The position numbers were made by a program, and so were the translations under genes. From Rhodanobacteraceae bacterium (GTDB lineage Bacteria > Pseudomonadota > Gammaproteobacteria > Xanthomonadales > Rhodanobacteraceae), in contig CP126120.1 in the NCBI GenBank assembly GCA_030123585.1, forward strand, positions 744,001 to 808,000: a stretch of 64,000 nt of DNA. The letters run 5' to 3'. Shown here in pieces: positions 25,840-35,630 of the stretch. Below the pieces are notes generated by a model that was not told where the DNA came from, made no database searches, and saw nothing but the letters and a program-made list of their open reading frames with translations. Position 1 is the stretch's first letter. Each line of letters opens with the position of its first letter.

Positions 25840-28164
25840 ATGCACGGCACGCAGCGCGGATTCATGATTCGGGGTCTCTCGTTCGCCATTGCCGCAGCGC
25901 TCTGGTGCGCACCGCCGGTGCACGCGCAGGACGCCGCGCCACCGCCGGCATCCAAGCCGGCGGATCAGGCGAAGGCGACCCCGACTACGCTGGGCACCGT
26001 CATCGTCACCGCGAGCCGGCGCGACGAATCCCTGCAGAAGGTGGCGATGCCGGTGTCGGTGCTGACCTACCACGACATCGAGCGGCAACACCTGCAGGAT
26101 TTCGCGGACTACGCCGCCACGGTTCCGGGGCTCAACGCGGTCTCGGCGGGACCGGGACTCACCGAGGTGAGCATCCGCGGCATCGCTTCAGGCTCGTCAC
26201 AGCCCAGCGCGTCGGTCGGCATTTACGTGGACGAAACCCCGTACGGCTCCAGCAGCGTATTCGCCGAAGGTTCGCTGGTGACGCCGGACATCGATCCCGC
26301 CGATCTGGAACGCATCGAGGTGCTGCGCGGTCCGCAGGGCACACTGTACGGCGCCGGCGCGTTGGGCGGCGTGATCCGGTTCATCACCATCCCACCCGAT
26401 ACCCACGACTACGCCGGACGTCTGCAACTCGACGGCACCAGCGTCAGCGGCGGCGGCAACGGCTTCGGCGTGCACGGCATGGCCAACCTGCCGCTGGTCA
26501 CCGACAAACTGGCGGTCCGCGTCAACGTGTACGACCGCACCGATCCCGGCTTCATCGACGATGCCGGCCGCGGCAAGACCGACGTCAACGAAAGCCGGGT
26601 CAAGGGCGGCCGCGCATCGCTGCTGTGGACGCCGACGGCCACGACCTCGCTGCGCATCACCGCGATGGCGCAAAACCTCAGCAGCGACGGCAGCCCGTCC
26701 GAGGCGCTGGACCCGGACACGCTGCAGCCGGTTTACGGCAACCTGCAGCAACGCGTCGCCGCCGGCACGGGCAGCTTCGATGGACGCTATCGGCTCTACA
26801 ACGCGACCTTCAAGACCGATTTCGGCTGGTCGACGCTGACGGCGTCGAGCAGCTACAGCACCCTCGACAGCCTCAACAACCTGGATGCGACACCGCTGCT
26901 GTATCTCGGCCCCCAGGCCAATGGCCAGCCCTATGCCACCTTCGAGCAGGATCTGACGCACCAGACCAAGGCGACCCAGGAAATCCGCCTGCAATCCGCG
27001 GCGTCGCAAACGGTGGAGTGGCTGGGTGGCATCTTCTACACCCACGAAACCGCCAACCATCCGCAGCACATCTATCCCACCGATTACTTCACCGGGACGC
27101 CGCTTCCCTCGCCGTTCGGCATGTCCATCGGCGATGACGACCAACCGAGCACCTACGATGCCTGGGCCGCGTATGGAAGCCTCACCTGGCACATCACCGA
27201 CCGCTTCGACGTGGAAGCAGGCCTGCGCTACAGCCACGACAAGCAGCACTACACCGAAATCGGCAGCGGGCTGTTGTTCGGCACGCCGGCGCCGACGGTG
27301 CTGCTCGACAAGCATTCTTCCGACAGCAGCACCACGTTCTCGTTGACGCCGCGCTACAAGATCAACGACACGACCATGCTCTACGCGCGGGCGGCATCCG
27401 GTTTCCTGCCCGGCGGCCCCAACATCGTCACCGTCGCCATTCCGGGCGTGCCGAAAACCTTCAGCCCGACCAAGCTGACCGACTACGAAGTGGGCCTCAA
27501 GGCGACCTCGGCCGACCATCGCGTCATGGCCGATCTTTCCGCGTACTACATCGACTGGACCAAGATTCCGCTGGTCACGTTCATCAATCCGTTCACGTTC
27601 CTGGGCAACGGCGGACAGGCCAAGAGCAAGGGATTGGAAGCCACCGTCGCGGTGATTCCGGCACAGGGTCTGAAACTGTCGCTCAATGCCGCGTACAACG
27701 ACGCCACGCTGACCAAGGACGCTCCGTTTCCATCCAACGGCAAGCGCGGCGATCCGCTGCCCTACGCGCCGCAATTCACCCTCAGCCTGAATGGTGATTA
27801 CGACTTCGCGCTGACCGCAGGCTGGCATGGCTACGTCGGGGCGAGCTACCACTACATCGGCGAGCGCTCGACCGACTTCGCGTTCAACTATCCGATCGCG
27901 GGCGTGCTGCCTGCACTTCCGTCGAGCCCGACCATCCCCGGTTACGGCACCATCGACCTGCGCGCCGGGGTGAACCGCGACCAGTGGAGCATCGACGCCT
28001 GGGTCAAGAACGCGACCAACCAGCGCGGCATCGTGCTGGCGAGCACCTTCGCCAACTACGTGCCCATCGCCGGCCAGGTCAATCCCGTCACCGGGAAGAT
28101 GGAAGACAACGCCACCATCATCACGCCGCGGATGTTCGGCATATCGGTCAGCAGGAGTTTCTGA
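25840..28164 (+). CDS. TonB-dependent receptor
   Basis: A 774-residue outer-membrane active transporter. The ATG at 25840 is favoured over the GTG at 25834 because GGGAGGGG lies five bases before it. A signal peptide ends VHAQ. A TonB-box-like segment 'TLGTVIVTASRRDE' (about residues 49-62) precedes the plug ('DYAATVPGLNAVSAGPGL', 'LERIEVLRGPQGTLYGAGAL'). The barrel ends in the expected aromatic residue (SRSF). The ligand is not known. Position upstream of two hydrolases, a permease and a dipeptide epimerase suggests uptake of a peptide-like substrate. It is divergent from the M1 aminopeptidase. Confidence 0.88.
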   Translation: MHGTQRGFMIRGLSFAIAAALWCAPPVHAQDAAPPPASKPADQAKATPTTLGTVIVTASRRDESLQKVAMPVSVLTYHDIERQHLQDFADYAATVPGLNAVSAGPGLTEVSIRGIASGSSQPSASVGIYVDETPYGSSSVFAEGSLVTPDIDPADLERIEVLRGPQGTLYGAGALGGVIRFITIPPDTHDYAGRLQLDGTSVSGGGNGFGVHGMANLPLVTDKLAVRVNVYDRTDPGFIDDAGRGKTDVNESRVKGGRASLLWTPTATTSLRITAMAQNLSSDGSPSEALDPDTLQPVYGNLQQRVAAGTGSFDGRYRLYNATFKTDFGWSTLTASSSYSTLDSLNNLDATPLLYLGPQANGQPYATFEQDLTHQTKATQEIRLQSAASQTVEWLGGIFYTHETANHPQHIYPTDYFTGTPLPSPFGMSIGDDDQPSTYDAWAAYGSLTWHITDRFDVEAGLRYSHDKQHYTEIGSGLLFGTPAPTVLLDKHSSDSSTTFSLTPRYKINDTTMLYARAASGFLPGGPNIVTVAIPGVPKTFSPTKLTDYEVGLKATSADHRVMADLSAYYIDWTKIPLVTFINPFTFLGNGGQAKSKGLEATVAVIPAQGLKLSLNAAYNDATLTKDAPFPSNGKRGDPLPYAPQFTLSLNGDYDFALTAGWHGYVGASYHYIGERSTDFAFNYPIAGVLPALPSSPTIPGYGTIDLRAGVNRDQWSIDAWVKNATNQRGIVLASTFANYVPIAGQVNPVTGKMEDNATIITPRMFGISVSRSF

Positions 28165-28271
28165 GCGCAGCGTGTCCGCTGACGTGGACACGCCGCCTCC
28201 CTGCGCGCCACGAGGTCGCAGCGGGCGATGAACGGCACATTCCGAACCAACCCTTGCACAGGACCCGAGCC

Positions 28272-30299
28272 ATGTTGAAGCGTCTCGTTCCGCTGTTGCT
28301 GGCCGCAGCCGCCTGCGTGCCGTGTTTCGCCATCGCGCAGACATCGCTTGCACCGGCTGCATCCGCGCCGCCCGCCGCCGCGACCTCTTCCGCAAACCCT
28401 GCACTGCCCGTCACGGACACCGCGCCGGCCGCTACGGCGCCGACGCTCGACGCGCAGGATCTGCACGCGTTCCTCGACGGGCTGGTGCCGTACATGCTGA
28501 AGCGCAACGACATCGCTGGCGGCGTGGTCGCGGTGGTCAAGGACGGGCAGTTGATCTTCGCGCAAGGTTACGGCTACGCGGACGTCGCCAAGCGTACGCC
28601 GGTGGTCGCGGACAAGACGCTGTTCCGGATCGGCTCGGTGTCCAAGCTGTTCACCTGGACCGCGGTAATGCAGCTGGTCGCCGCGAACAAGCTCGATCTC
28701 GACACCGACATCAACAAGTATCTCGACTTCAAGATTCCGGAGAAATTCGGCAAGCCGATCACGCTGCGCGACCTGATGACGATGACGCCCGGCTTCGCCG
28801 AGGGGATTCGCGACCTGATCTTCGCCGCGCCGCGGCAACCGTTCCCGTTGCGCCAATACCTGATCGAAAGGATGCCGCCGCGGATCTTCCCGCCCGGCGA
28901 AGTCGTCGCGTATTCGAACTACGGCGCCACGCTGGCGGGCTACATCGTGCAGCGCGTGTCGGGTGAACCGTTCGACCAGTACGTCGAGGTGCACATCCTC
29001 AAGCCGCTGCAGATGGCCCACTCCACGTTCGTGCAGCCGCTGCCGTCCGCGCTGGCCGGCGATCTCGCGACCGGCTACATCACGGCCACCGGCAAGACCA
29101 CAGTTCCGTTCGAAATAGTCGAGCCCTATCCCGCAGGCTCGTTCACTTCCAGCGCGACCGACATGGCGAAGTTCATGATCGCGCAGTTGCAGGAAGGGCA
29201 GTTCGACGGCGCATCCATCCTGCCGCCGGCGACCGTGCAACTGATGCATTCGCCCCACTACAACGCCGCGCCGGACATGAACGGCTACGACTTCGGTTTC
29301 TATCGCGAAAACCGCAATGGCCTGCGCATCATCGGCCACGGCGGCGACACCCTCGCCTTCCATTCGGACCTGCACCTGCTGCTCGACAAGAACGTCGGCC
29401 TGTTCATGTCGTTCAACAGCGCCGGCAAGGCGCCGAACGGCACCGCCGAAGGCGTGCGCACGGAATTGTTCCGCGCCTTCCTCGATCGCTACTTCCCCTA
29501 CGCGGCTCCGGCGCAGCCGACAGTGGCATCCGCCAAGACAGACGCGGCACGCGTCGCCGGCTGGTACTGGGCCAGCCGCCGCGAAGAGAGCGCGCTACGG
29601 CTGATCTTCAGCCTGGGCCAGGCGAAGGTCGCGGCGCTGCCGAATGGCGAGATCACCGTCAGCATGCTGAAGGATCCTTCCGGCACCGTGAAGCACTGGC
29701 GCGAGATTGGCCCGCTGCTGTACCAGGAAGTCAACGGGCAATCGCGGCTACGCTTCGTCACCAATCCCGACGGTTCGATCAAGTGGTGGACCACCGATGA
29801 TTTCCCGCCCGTGGAACTGTTCCAGCCGGTGCACGGCCTGCAGCAACACGGCTGGTTCGTCCTGCTGACCAACATCGCGATCGCGGTGTTCGTGTTGACC
29901 GTGCTGGTCTGGATCGGCGGCGCGATTGCGCGGCGGCGTTTCGGACGCAGGCCGCTGATGGCAACCACGGATCGATTCGCACTGAACCTTGCATCGCGGA
30001 TCGGCGTGTGCCTGATGCTGGCGGTCGTGATCGGCTGGCTGCTGTTGCTGACGGCGTTCTCGAAACCGATGGCGCTGATGTACAGCGATTTCACGAGCTG
30101 GCTGGTCGTGCTGTACGTGCTTGGCGTGCTGGGCATCCTCGGCGGCATCGCGATCGTGCTGGAGACGATTTCGCGCATTGTGCGCGGCCCGGGCGGCTGG
30201 CTGGTGCGCATCTCCGAGTTCGTGTTGGGCCTGTGCGCGCTGTATGGCATCTGGGCGATCGTCGCGTACGGCCTGGCCAACTTCAATCTGCAGTATTGA
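28272..30299 (+). CDS. Beta-lactamase-family serine hydrolase with C-terminal membrane domain, copy 1
   Basis: A 675-residue protein of the class C beta-lactamase / D-alanyl-D-alanine peptidase fold. The ATG at 28272 heads a signal peptide (MLKRLVPLLLAAAACVPCFA). Catalytic motifs are complete: S122-V-S-K125 (nucleophile and general base), Y214-S-N216 and H356-G-G358. The periplasmic domain is followed by about four membrane segments in the last 160 residues, so the enzyme is anchored in the inner membrane. Family members hydrolyse D-amino-acid peptides, esters or beta-lactams, so the substrate cannot be fixed from sequence. It ends three bases before the permease gene. A second copy of the same architecture follows that permease. 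Confidence 0.88.
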   Translation: MLKRLVPLLLAAAACVPCFAIAQTSLAPAASAPPAAATSSANPALPVTDTAPAATAPTLDAQDLHAFLDGLVPYMLKRNDIAGGVVAVVKDGQLIFAQGYGYADVAKRTPVVADKTLFRIGSVSKLFTWTAVMQLVAANKLDLDTDINKYLDFKIPEKFGKPITLRDLMTMTPGFAEGIRDLIFAAPRQPFPLRQYLIERMPPRIFPPGEVVAYSNYGATLAGYIVQRVSGEPFDQYVEVHILKPLQMAHSTFVQPLPSALAGDLATGYITATGKTTVPFEIVEPYPAGSFTSSATDMAKFMIAQLQEGQFDGASILPPATVQLMHSPHYNAAPDMNGYDFGFYRENRNGLRIIGHGGDTLAFHSDLHLLLDKNVGLFMSFNSAGKAPNGTAEGVRTELFRAFLDRYFPYAAPAQPTVASAKTDAARVAGWYWASRREESALRLIFSLGQAKVAALPNGEITVSMLKDPSGTVKHWREIGPLLYQEVNGQSRLRFVTNPDGSIKWWTTDDFPPVELFQPVHGLQQHGWFVLLTNIAIAVFVLTVLVWIGGAIARRRFGRRPLMATTDRFALNLASRIGVCLMLAVVIGWLLLLTAFSKPMALMYSDFTSWLVVLYVLGVLGILGGIAIVLETISRIVRGPGGWLVRISEFVLGLCALYGIWAIVAYGLANFNLQY

Positions 30300-30302
30300 T
30301 CG

Positions 30303-31673
30303 ATGCACGGAACCGCGAATGAAAGCGCCAGCGCCGAACTCGACGCGGCCGGCTACACGCAGCAGCTCGACCGCCGTCTGAAACTGCGGCACCTGCTGGT
30401 GTACGGCATGGTGTTCATCGTGCCGATCGCGCCGGTCGCGGTGTACGGCTTCGTCGCGCATGCCAGTCAGGGCATGGTCCCGCTGGTGTACCTGGTCGGC
30501 ATGGTCGCGATGTTCTTCACCGCGATGAGCTACAAGCAGTTGAGCGCGGAGTTTCCGTTCGCGGGCTCGGTGTACGCGTATGTGCGGCGCGGCATGAATC
30601 CGTTTCTCGGCTTCATCGCGGGCTGGATGATCCTGGCGGATTACTTGCTGGTGCCGGCAGTGATCTACATCTTCGTGTCGAACTGGCTCGGCGGCCTCGT
30701 GCCCGGCATGCCGCACTGGGTGTGGATCGTGGCGTTGCTGTCGGTCAACACCGCGATCAACCTGCTGGGCGTGCGCCTGCAATCGCACGCGCACTTCGTG
30801 CTGCTGGCACTCGAGTTGCTCGCCCTGGCGATCTTCCTGGTACTCGCGATCCGTTTCGTGTTCGTCCTGGGCCAAGGCACCGGCGGTTTTTCATGGGCGC
30901 CGCTGTACCAACCCGGACACCTGAGCTGGAGCTTCATCGCGACGGCCACCACCATCGCGGCGCTGAGTTTCCTCGGCTTCGATGCGATCAGCACCTTGGC
31001 CGAAGAATCGCGTGAACCACGCCGCGACATCGGCACGGCGACGGTGCTGACGCTGCTGGTGCTCGGTGCGTTGTTCGTGCTGCAGACCTGGCTGGCCGCG
31101 CTGGCGCATCCCGACTACGCCAACCTCGACGACAACCTCGGGTTTTTCCAGATCGCACGCGAGGTCGGCGGCACCGCGCTGTTCGTGCTGTTCATCGCGG
31201 TGAAGGCCTTGGCGACCGGCGTGGCCAGCGCGCTGGCGTCGCAGTCGGCGATCTCGCGCATCCTGTTCGCGATGGGCCGCGATCGCGCCCTGCCCTTTGG
31301 CGGATTCCTCGCGAAGGTGGACGCACGCTTCAAGACACCCACCAACGCGATCCTGTTCGTCGCGGTGATTTCGCTGGTGCTTTCGCTCAGCGTACCCATC
31401 GTGGTGCTGTTGCACCTGGTCAATTTCGGCGCACTGACTTCGTTCCTGCTGCTCAACCTTTCGGTGCCCACCTATTTCTGGCTGCGTCGCGGGGAACGCA
31501 CGCGACCGCTGCGCCATCTGGTGCTGCCTGTCTGTGGCCTGATCGTGGTCGGTTTCATCTTCACCGGCTTCGATCACATGACGTTTCTGTTCGGCGGCGC
31601 ATGGCTGGTGGTCGGACTGCTGATGGCGATTTTCAGGCGGCAAAGTTCCCTGCCGCTCGGGGTTTCGCCATGA
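30303..31673 (+). CDS. APC family amino acid/polyamine permease
   Basis: A 456-residue inner-membrane permease with about twelve hydrophobic segments. It shows APC-superfamily features: an N-terminal cytoplasmic lead 'LDRRLKLRHLLVYGMVFIVP', 'FPFAGSVYAYVRRGMNPFLG' after helix 2, and 'AALSFLGFDAISTLAEE' in the sixth-helix region. Overall it resembles PuuP/amino acid importers. It lies between two serine hydrolases: three bases after the first, overlapping the second by four bases (ATGA). It probably imports amino acids or dipeptides released by those hydrolases. Confidence 0.85.
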   Translation: MHGTANESASAELDAAGYTQQLDRRLKLRHLLVYGMVFIVPIAPVAVYGFVAHASQGMVPLVYLVGMVAMFFTAMSYKQLSAEFPFAGSVYAYVRRGMNPFLGFIAGWMILADYLLVPAVIYIFVSNWLGGLVPGMPHWVWIVALLSVNTAINLLGVRLQSHAHFVLLALELLALAIFLVLAIRFVFVLGQGTGGFSWAPLYQPGHLSWSFIATATTIAALSFLGFDAISTLAEESREPRRDIGTATVLTLLVLGALFVLQTWLAALAHPDYANLDDNLGFFQIAREVGGTALFVLFIAVKALATGVASALASQSAISRILFAMGRDRALPFGGFLAKVDARFKTPTNAILFVAVISLVLSLSVPIVVLLHLVNFGALTSFLLLNLSVPTYFWLRRGERTRPLRHLVLPVCGLIVVGFIFTGFDHMTFLFGGAWLVVGLLMAIFRRQSSLPLGVSP

Positions 31674-33640
31674 AACGCATCGTGCAAGCCGCGTTCGTGC
31701 TCGCTTGTGCGTTCGGCTCGGCCATCGCGCAGATGCCACAGCCCACACCGCACTCACGTGCCGCGGAGAATCCACCGCCTGCTGTCTTGTCGCATGCAAT
31801 GACCGGGGAAGATCTCTCGACGTTCTTCGGTGGCATGCTGCCGTACATGCTGGCGCGCGGCGACATCGCCGGCGGCACCGTCGTTGTGGTGAAAGATGGC
31901 AAGGTGATGTTTGCCCACGGCTACGGTTACGCGGACCTCGAAACCCGCGCACCGGTATTCCCGGTCACCACGCTGTTCCGGATCGGTTCCGTCTCGAAGC
32001 TCTTCACCTGGACCGCGGTGATGCAACTGGTCGAGCAGCACAAGCTCGACCTCGATCGTGACATCAATGCCTATCTCGATTTCAGGATCCCGCCGCGCTT
32101 TGGCAAGCCGATCACGCTGCGCGACCTGATGACGCACACGCCCGGCTTCGAGGACACCGCGCGCGACCTGCTGCCCGCCACGCCTGCGAGCACCAACCTC
32201 GAACACTATCTCAAGGCGCACCTGCCCGCGCGCATCTTCCCACCCGGGACAATCGTGGCCTATTCCAACTACGGCGCAGGGCTGGCGGGTTACATCGTGC
32301 AGCGTGTGTCGGGCGAGTCGTTCGACGCATACATCCAGCGCCACATCCTCGAACCGCTGGACATGCACCACTCCACCTTCGCGCAACCCTTGCCGGCAAA
32401 CCTGGCGCCGCTGCTCGCGAAAGGTTATGTATCGGCTTCGGATGGCGATGCCAAACCCTTCGAGCTGGCGAATCCCGCGCCCGCGGGCGCGATGACGTCG
32501 TCCGCGCTGGACATGGCGAACTTCATGATCGCGCAGTTGCAGGACGGCCGCTTCGGCAGCACACGCATCTTGTCGCAACAAACCGCCCAGCTGATGCACA
32601 GCCCACAGCACACGTCTGCACCCGGCCTGAACGGGTTCGACCTCGGCTTCTACCAGGAAAACTGCAACGGCCAGCGCATCATCGGCCACGGCGGTGACAC
32701 CATCGTGTTCCACAGCGACCTGCACCTGTTGCTGGACGCGAACGTCGGCGTGTTCATGAGTTTCAACTCCGCGGGCAAGAATGGCGCGGTCAACGACGTG
32801 CGCAGCGCGATCTTCCGTGCGTTCCTCGATCGCTATTTTCCGTGGCAGGTTGCATCGGAACCGACCTGGAAAGACGCGAAAGTCGATGCCGCACGCGTCG
32901 CGGGTTCGTACGAATCCAGCCGCCGCATCCAGAGTGCGCTGCGATTCCTGTATCTGCTGGGACAGGCCAACGTGCAGGCGCAGCCCGACGGAACCATCAC
33001 GGTTTCAGCGATCAATGATGCCGCCGGCAACCCCGTCCACTGGCGTGAAATCGGGCCGCTGCGTTACCGCGAAGTCAACGGCCAGGCGCTGCTGGATTTC
33101 GTTGCGGACAGGCAGGGCCACATCATGTATTTGGCCACCAGCGAAAACCCGGCGTCGATCCTGCAGCGCATGCCGGCGCGCTTGAGCCCGACAACCTTCG
33201 GGCCGTTGCTTGGCATCACGCTCGTGATCCTGCTGGCCACGCTGCTGGCCTGGTTCGGCGGCTGGCGCATCCGCCGTCATTACGGTGGCACGCTGGCGCT
33301 TTCCCGCGCGCGACGCATCACGCGGATGTTGTCTCGACTCGGTGTGCTGACGTGCGTCGCCGTGGCATTCGGATGGTGCGCATTTGTCGCCGCGATTTCC
33401 GCCAACGAATTGTTGCTGGTACGCGGCGGCCTGACCCCGTGGATGTACCTGCTTTATGCGCTGGGCGTGTTCGCCTTGCTGGGCGTGTTCACGGTGGTCG
33501 CGAATACGGCGATCGCATGGTTCGCACCGCGTCGCAGCCGCTGGGTGCGTACCGGCGAATGCCTGCTGGCACTGGCCGCGATTTACCTCGCATGGTTCAT
33601 CGTGGCATTCGGACTGGTCAGCTTCGACGTGCGCTTCTGA
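31670..33640 (+). CDS. Beta-lactamase-family serine hydrolase with C-terminal membrane domain, copy 2
   Basis: A 656-residue paralogue of the hydrolase at 28272. The ATG overlaps the permease stop codon (ATGA), so translation is coupled. A signal peptide (MKRIVQAAFVLACAFGSAIA) is followed by the catalytic domain with S107-V-S-K110, Y198-S-N200 and H340-G-G342. The last 150 residues hold about four membrane helices. Large blocks match copy 1, for example 'LFRIGSVSKLFTWTAVMQLV' and 'IIGHGGDT'. A tandem duplication around the permease is likely. Two copies may differ in substrate preference. Confidence 0.88.
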   Translation: MKRIVQAAFVLACAFGSAIAQMPQPTPHSRAAENPPPAVLSHAMTGEDLSTFFGGMLPYMLARGDIAGGTVVVVKDGKVMFAHGYGYADLETRAPVFPVTTLFRIGSVSKLFTWTAVMQLVEQHKLDLDRDINAYLDFRIPPRFGKPITLRDLMTHTPGFEDTARDLLPATPASTNLEHYLKAHLPARIFPPGTIVAYSNYGAGLAGYIVQRVSGESFDAYIQRHILEPLDMHHSTFAQPLPANLAPLLAKGYVSASDGDAKPFELANPAPAGAMTSSALDMANFMIAQLQDGRFGSTRILSQQTAQLMHSPQHTSAPGLNGFDLGFYQENCNGQRIIGHGGDTIVFHSDLHLLLDANVGVFMSFNSAGKNGAVNDVRSAIFRAFLDRYFPWQVASEPTWKDAKVDAARVAGSYESSRRIQSALRFLYLLGQANVQAQPDGTITVSAINDAAGNPVHWREIGPLRYREVNGQALLDFVADRQGHIMYLATSENPASILQRMPARLSPTTFGPLLGITLVILLATLLAWFGGWRIRRHYGGTLALSRARRITRMLSRLGVLTCVAVAFGWCAFVAAISANELLLVRGGLTPWMYLLYALGVFALLGVFTVVANTAIAWFAPRRSRWVRTGECLLALAAIYLAWFIVAFGLVSFDVRF

Positions 33641-33677
33641 AGGCAATCCGCGTGCGTACCGACAACAAGGAGACGAC

Positions 33678-34694
33678 ATGAGCACCCCTCGTTCCATGAA
33701 GTTGCACGCCGCCATCGAAAGTCGGCCGATGAAGGCACCCCTCCATATCACCGGTTACACCTTCACCGGCTTCGATGCGCTGGTGGTGACACTGCACGAG
33801 GGCGGCTGGATCGGCCGCGGCGAGGCGCAGGGCGTGTACTACAAGCACGACAATCCTCCCGAAATGCTGGCACAGGTCGAAGCGTTGCGCGGCACCATCG
33901 AACGCGGCATCACGCGCGGCGAATTGCTGGATTGCCTGCCGCCCGGCGGCGCGCGCCACGCCATCGACGCCGCATTGTGGGATCTGGAAGCCAAGCGCAA
34001 GGGCATGCCGGTGTGGAAGTTGGCGGGTTCCGATCCGCCACGTCCGCTCACGACCACCTTCACGATCGGCGCCGACGAACCCGCCACGATGGCCGATCAT
34101 GCGCGCACGTTCGTCGATGCGCGCGCACTCAAGTTGAAACTGACCGACGATGATCTCAATGCCGAACGTGTGCGCGCGGTGCGCGCGGCGCGGCCGGACG
34201 TCTGGATGATGGTGGATGCCAACCAGGGCTTCACCCGCGATTCTCTGGCGCGGCTGGTGCCGACGCTGCAGCAATGCCGGGTTTCGTTGATCGAACAGCC
34301 GTTTCCCGTCGGCAAGGAGGGCTGGCTCGACGAACTCGATTGCCCGATCCACATCGCGGCCGACGAAAGTGTGCAGGACCACACCGATCTCGCGCGTGTC
34401 GCCGGCCGCGTCGACACCATCAACATCAAACTGGACAAGTGCGGCGGCCTCACCGAAGCGCTGGCGATGGCGCAACAGGCACACGCGATGGGGTTCGACC
34501 TGATGGTGGGCAACATGTCCGGCTCGTCGCTGGCGATGGCGCCGGCGTTCGTGCTCGGCCAGCAATGCGCGGTGGTCGACCTGGATGGCCCGTTGTACCT
34601 GCGCGAAGATTGTTCACCGGGCGCCCGTTATCAGGATGGCACGATCTGGTGTCCGGACGAACTTTGGGGCGGTCCGCTGCCGGCTGCGGCATGA
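33678..34694 (+). CDS. Dipeptide epimerase, enolase superfamily (L-Ala-D/L-Glu epimerase type)
   Basis: A 338-residue cytoplasmic enzyme that interconverts epimers of a dipeptide such as L-Ala-D-Glu and L-Ala-L-Glu. AAGGAG lies five bases before the ATG at 33678. The muconate-lactonising subgroup signature is complete: catalytic K152-L-K154, metal ligands D180 (VDAN), E206 (EQP) and D229 (ADES), and the NIKLDKCGG segment at 249-257 with the second catalytic lysine. Lacking the usual N-terminal length of sugar-acid dehydratases, it fits dipeptide epimerases better. Exact dipeptide specificity is not predictable by eye. It sits downstream of the hydrolase-permease-hydrolase block. Confidence 0.85.
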   Translation: MSTPRSMKLHAAIESRPMKAPLHITGYTFTGFDALVVTLHEGGWIGRGEAQGVYYKHDNPPEMLAQVEALRGTIERGITRGELLDCLPPGGARHAIDAALWDLEAKRKGMPVWKLAGSDPPRPLTTTFTIGADEPATMADHARTFVDARALKLKLTDDDLNAERVRAVRAARPDVWMMVDANQGFTRDSLARLVPTLQQCRVSLIEQPFPVGKEGWLDELDCPIHIAADESVQDHTDLARVAGRVDTINIKLDKCGGLTEALAMAQQAHAMGFDLMVGNMSGSSLAMAPAFVLGQQCAVVDLDGPLYLREDCSPGARYQDGTIWCPDELWGGPLPAAA

Positions 34695-34724
34695 CACCCG
34701 GCGTTGCCCGATAATTCCACCCCG

Positions 34725-35630
34725 ATGGCCCAGGAACTGCAAAAAAAGCTCAAGAGCCGCTGGGCGACCTTCACCCCGTCGGAACAGCGGATCGCCGGTT
34801 ACCTGCTGCAGAACCTCAGCGGCCTGCCCTTCGAAACCGCAGCGTCGCTGGGTCAGCGCGTGGGCGTCAGCGCGATGACCGTCGGCCGCTTCCTGCGCAA
34901 GCTCGGCTACGCGGGTGTGGCCGAAATGAAGGAAGAACTGCGCGGCGACACGGCTTGGCTGAAGCTCTACCACAGCCTGGCGCCCGCAGAGGGACCGGGC
35001 GCCCGCGACGAAAGCCTCGAAGCCGAAATCCGCGCGGTGTCTGCGGTCCACGCGCTAACGCGCGGCGAGGAATGGCAAGCCATCGCGCGCCTGCTGGCCT
35101 CGGCCGACCGGGTTTCCGTCGCCAGTTTCCAACTCGGCCGTTTCCTGGGCCTGATGTTCGCGACGCTGCTGCAGCAGATCCGCCCGCACGTCGCATTTGC
35201 ATCCGGCGTGGACGGCGCCTATACCGACGTGCTGGTCGACTCGACCGAAAAGAGCTGCGTGGTGCTGATCGACGAGCGCCGCTACTCGCGGCACTTCCGG
35301 ATTCTCGCCGAAGAAGTGGCGGCCCGCGGCATCCCGCTCGTGATCCTCACCGATTCCGAATGTTATTGGGCGCGCCCGTTGACGCCACACGTGCTGATGC
35401 TGCCCATCCAGCCGGAACGTGCGTGGCACAGCTTCACCGCGTTCAGCACGCTGTTCAACCTGCTGCTGGGCACGGTGATCCGCGTGCGCGGCAGCGACGC
35501 GGTGTACCAGCGCGTCGAGCAGATTACCGCGATGCGCCAGCAATTCATCGGATTCAGCGGATCCTCGCCATCACCGGAGCCCGCCGGCGCCGCGGCGGCG
35601 CGGCGTCCTCGCAAGCGCCGCAACGGCTGA
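34725..35630 (+). CDS. MurR/RpiR family transcriptional regulator
   Basis: A 301-residue regulator. The ATG at 34725 is chosen over a TTG at 34704, though neither has a clear ribosome binding site. Residues 15-75 form the RpiR helix-turn-helix ('FTPSEQRIAGYLLQNLSGLP', 'VGVSAMTVGRFLRKLGYAG'). Residues about 115-255 are a SIS-like sugar-phosphate-binding domain ('RVSVASFQLGRFLGLMFATL', 'VLIDERRYSRHFRILAEEVA'). Family members such as MurR sense amino-sugar phosphates. It lies 30 bases after the epimerase and is the likely regulator of the locus. Its stop codon directly touches the convergent ahpD stop. Confidence 0.85.
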   Translation: MAQELQKKLKSRWATFTPSEQRIAGYLLQNLSGLPFETAASLGQRVGVSAMTVGRFLRKLGYAGVAEMKEELRGDTAWLKLYHSLAPAEGPGARDESLEAEIRAVSAVHALTRGEEWQAIARLLASADRVSVASFQLGRFLGLMFATLLQQIRPHVAFASGVDGAYTDVLVDSTEKSCVVLIDERRYSRHFRILAEEVAARGIPLVILTDSECYWARPLTPHVLMLPIQPERAWHSFTAFSTLFNLLLGTVIRVRGSDAVYQRVEQITAMRQQFIGFSGSSPSPEPAGAAAARRPRKRRNG

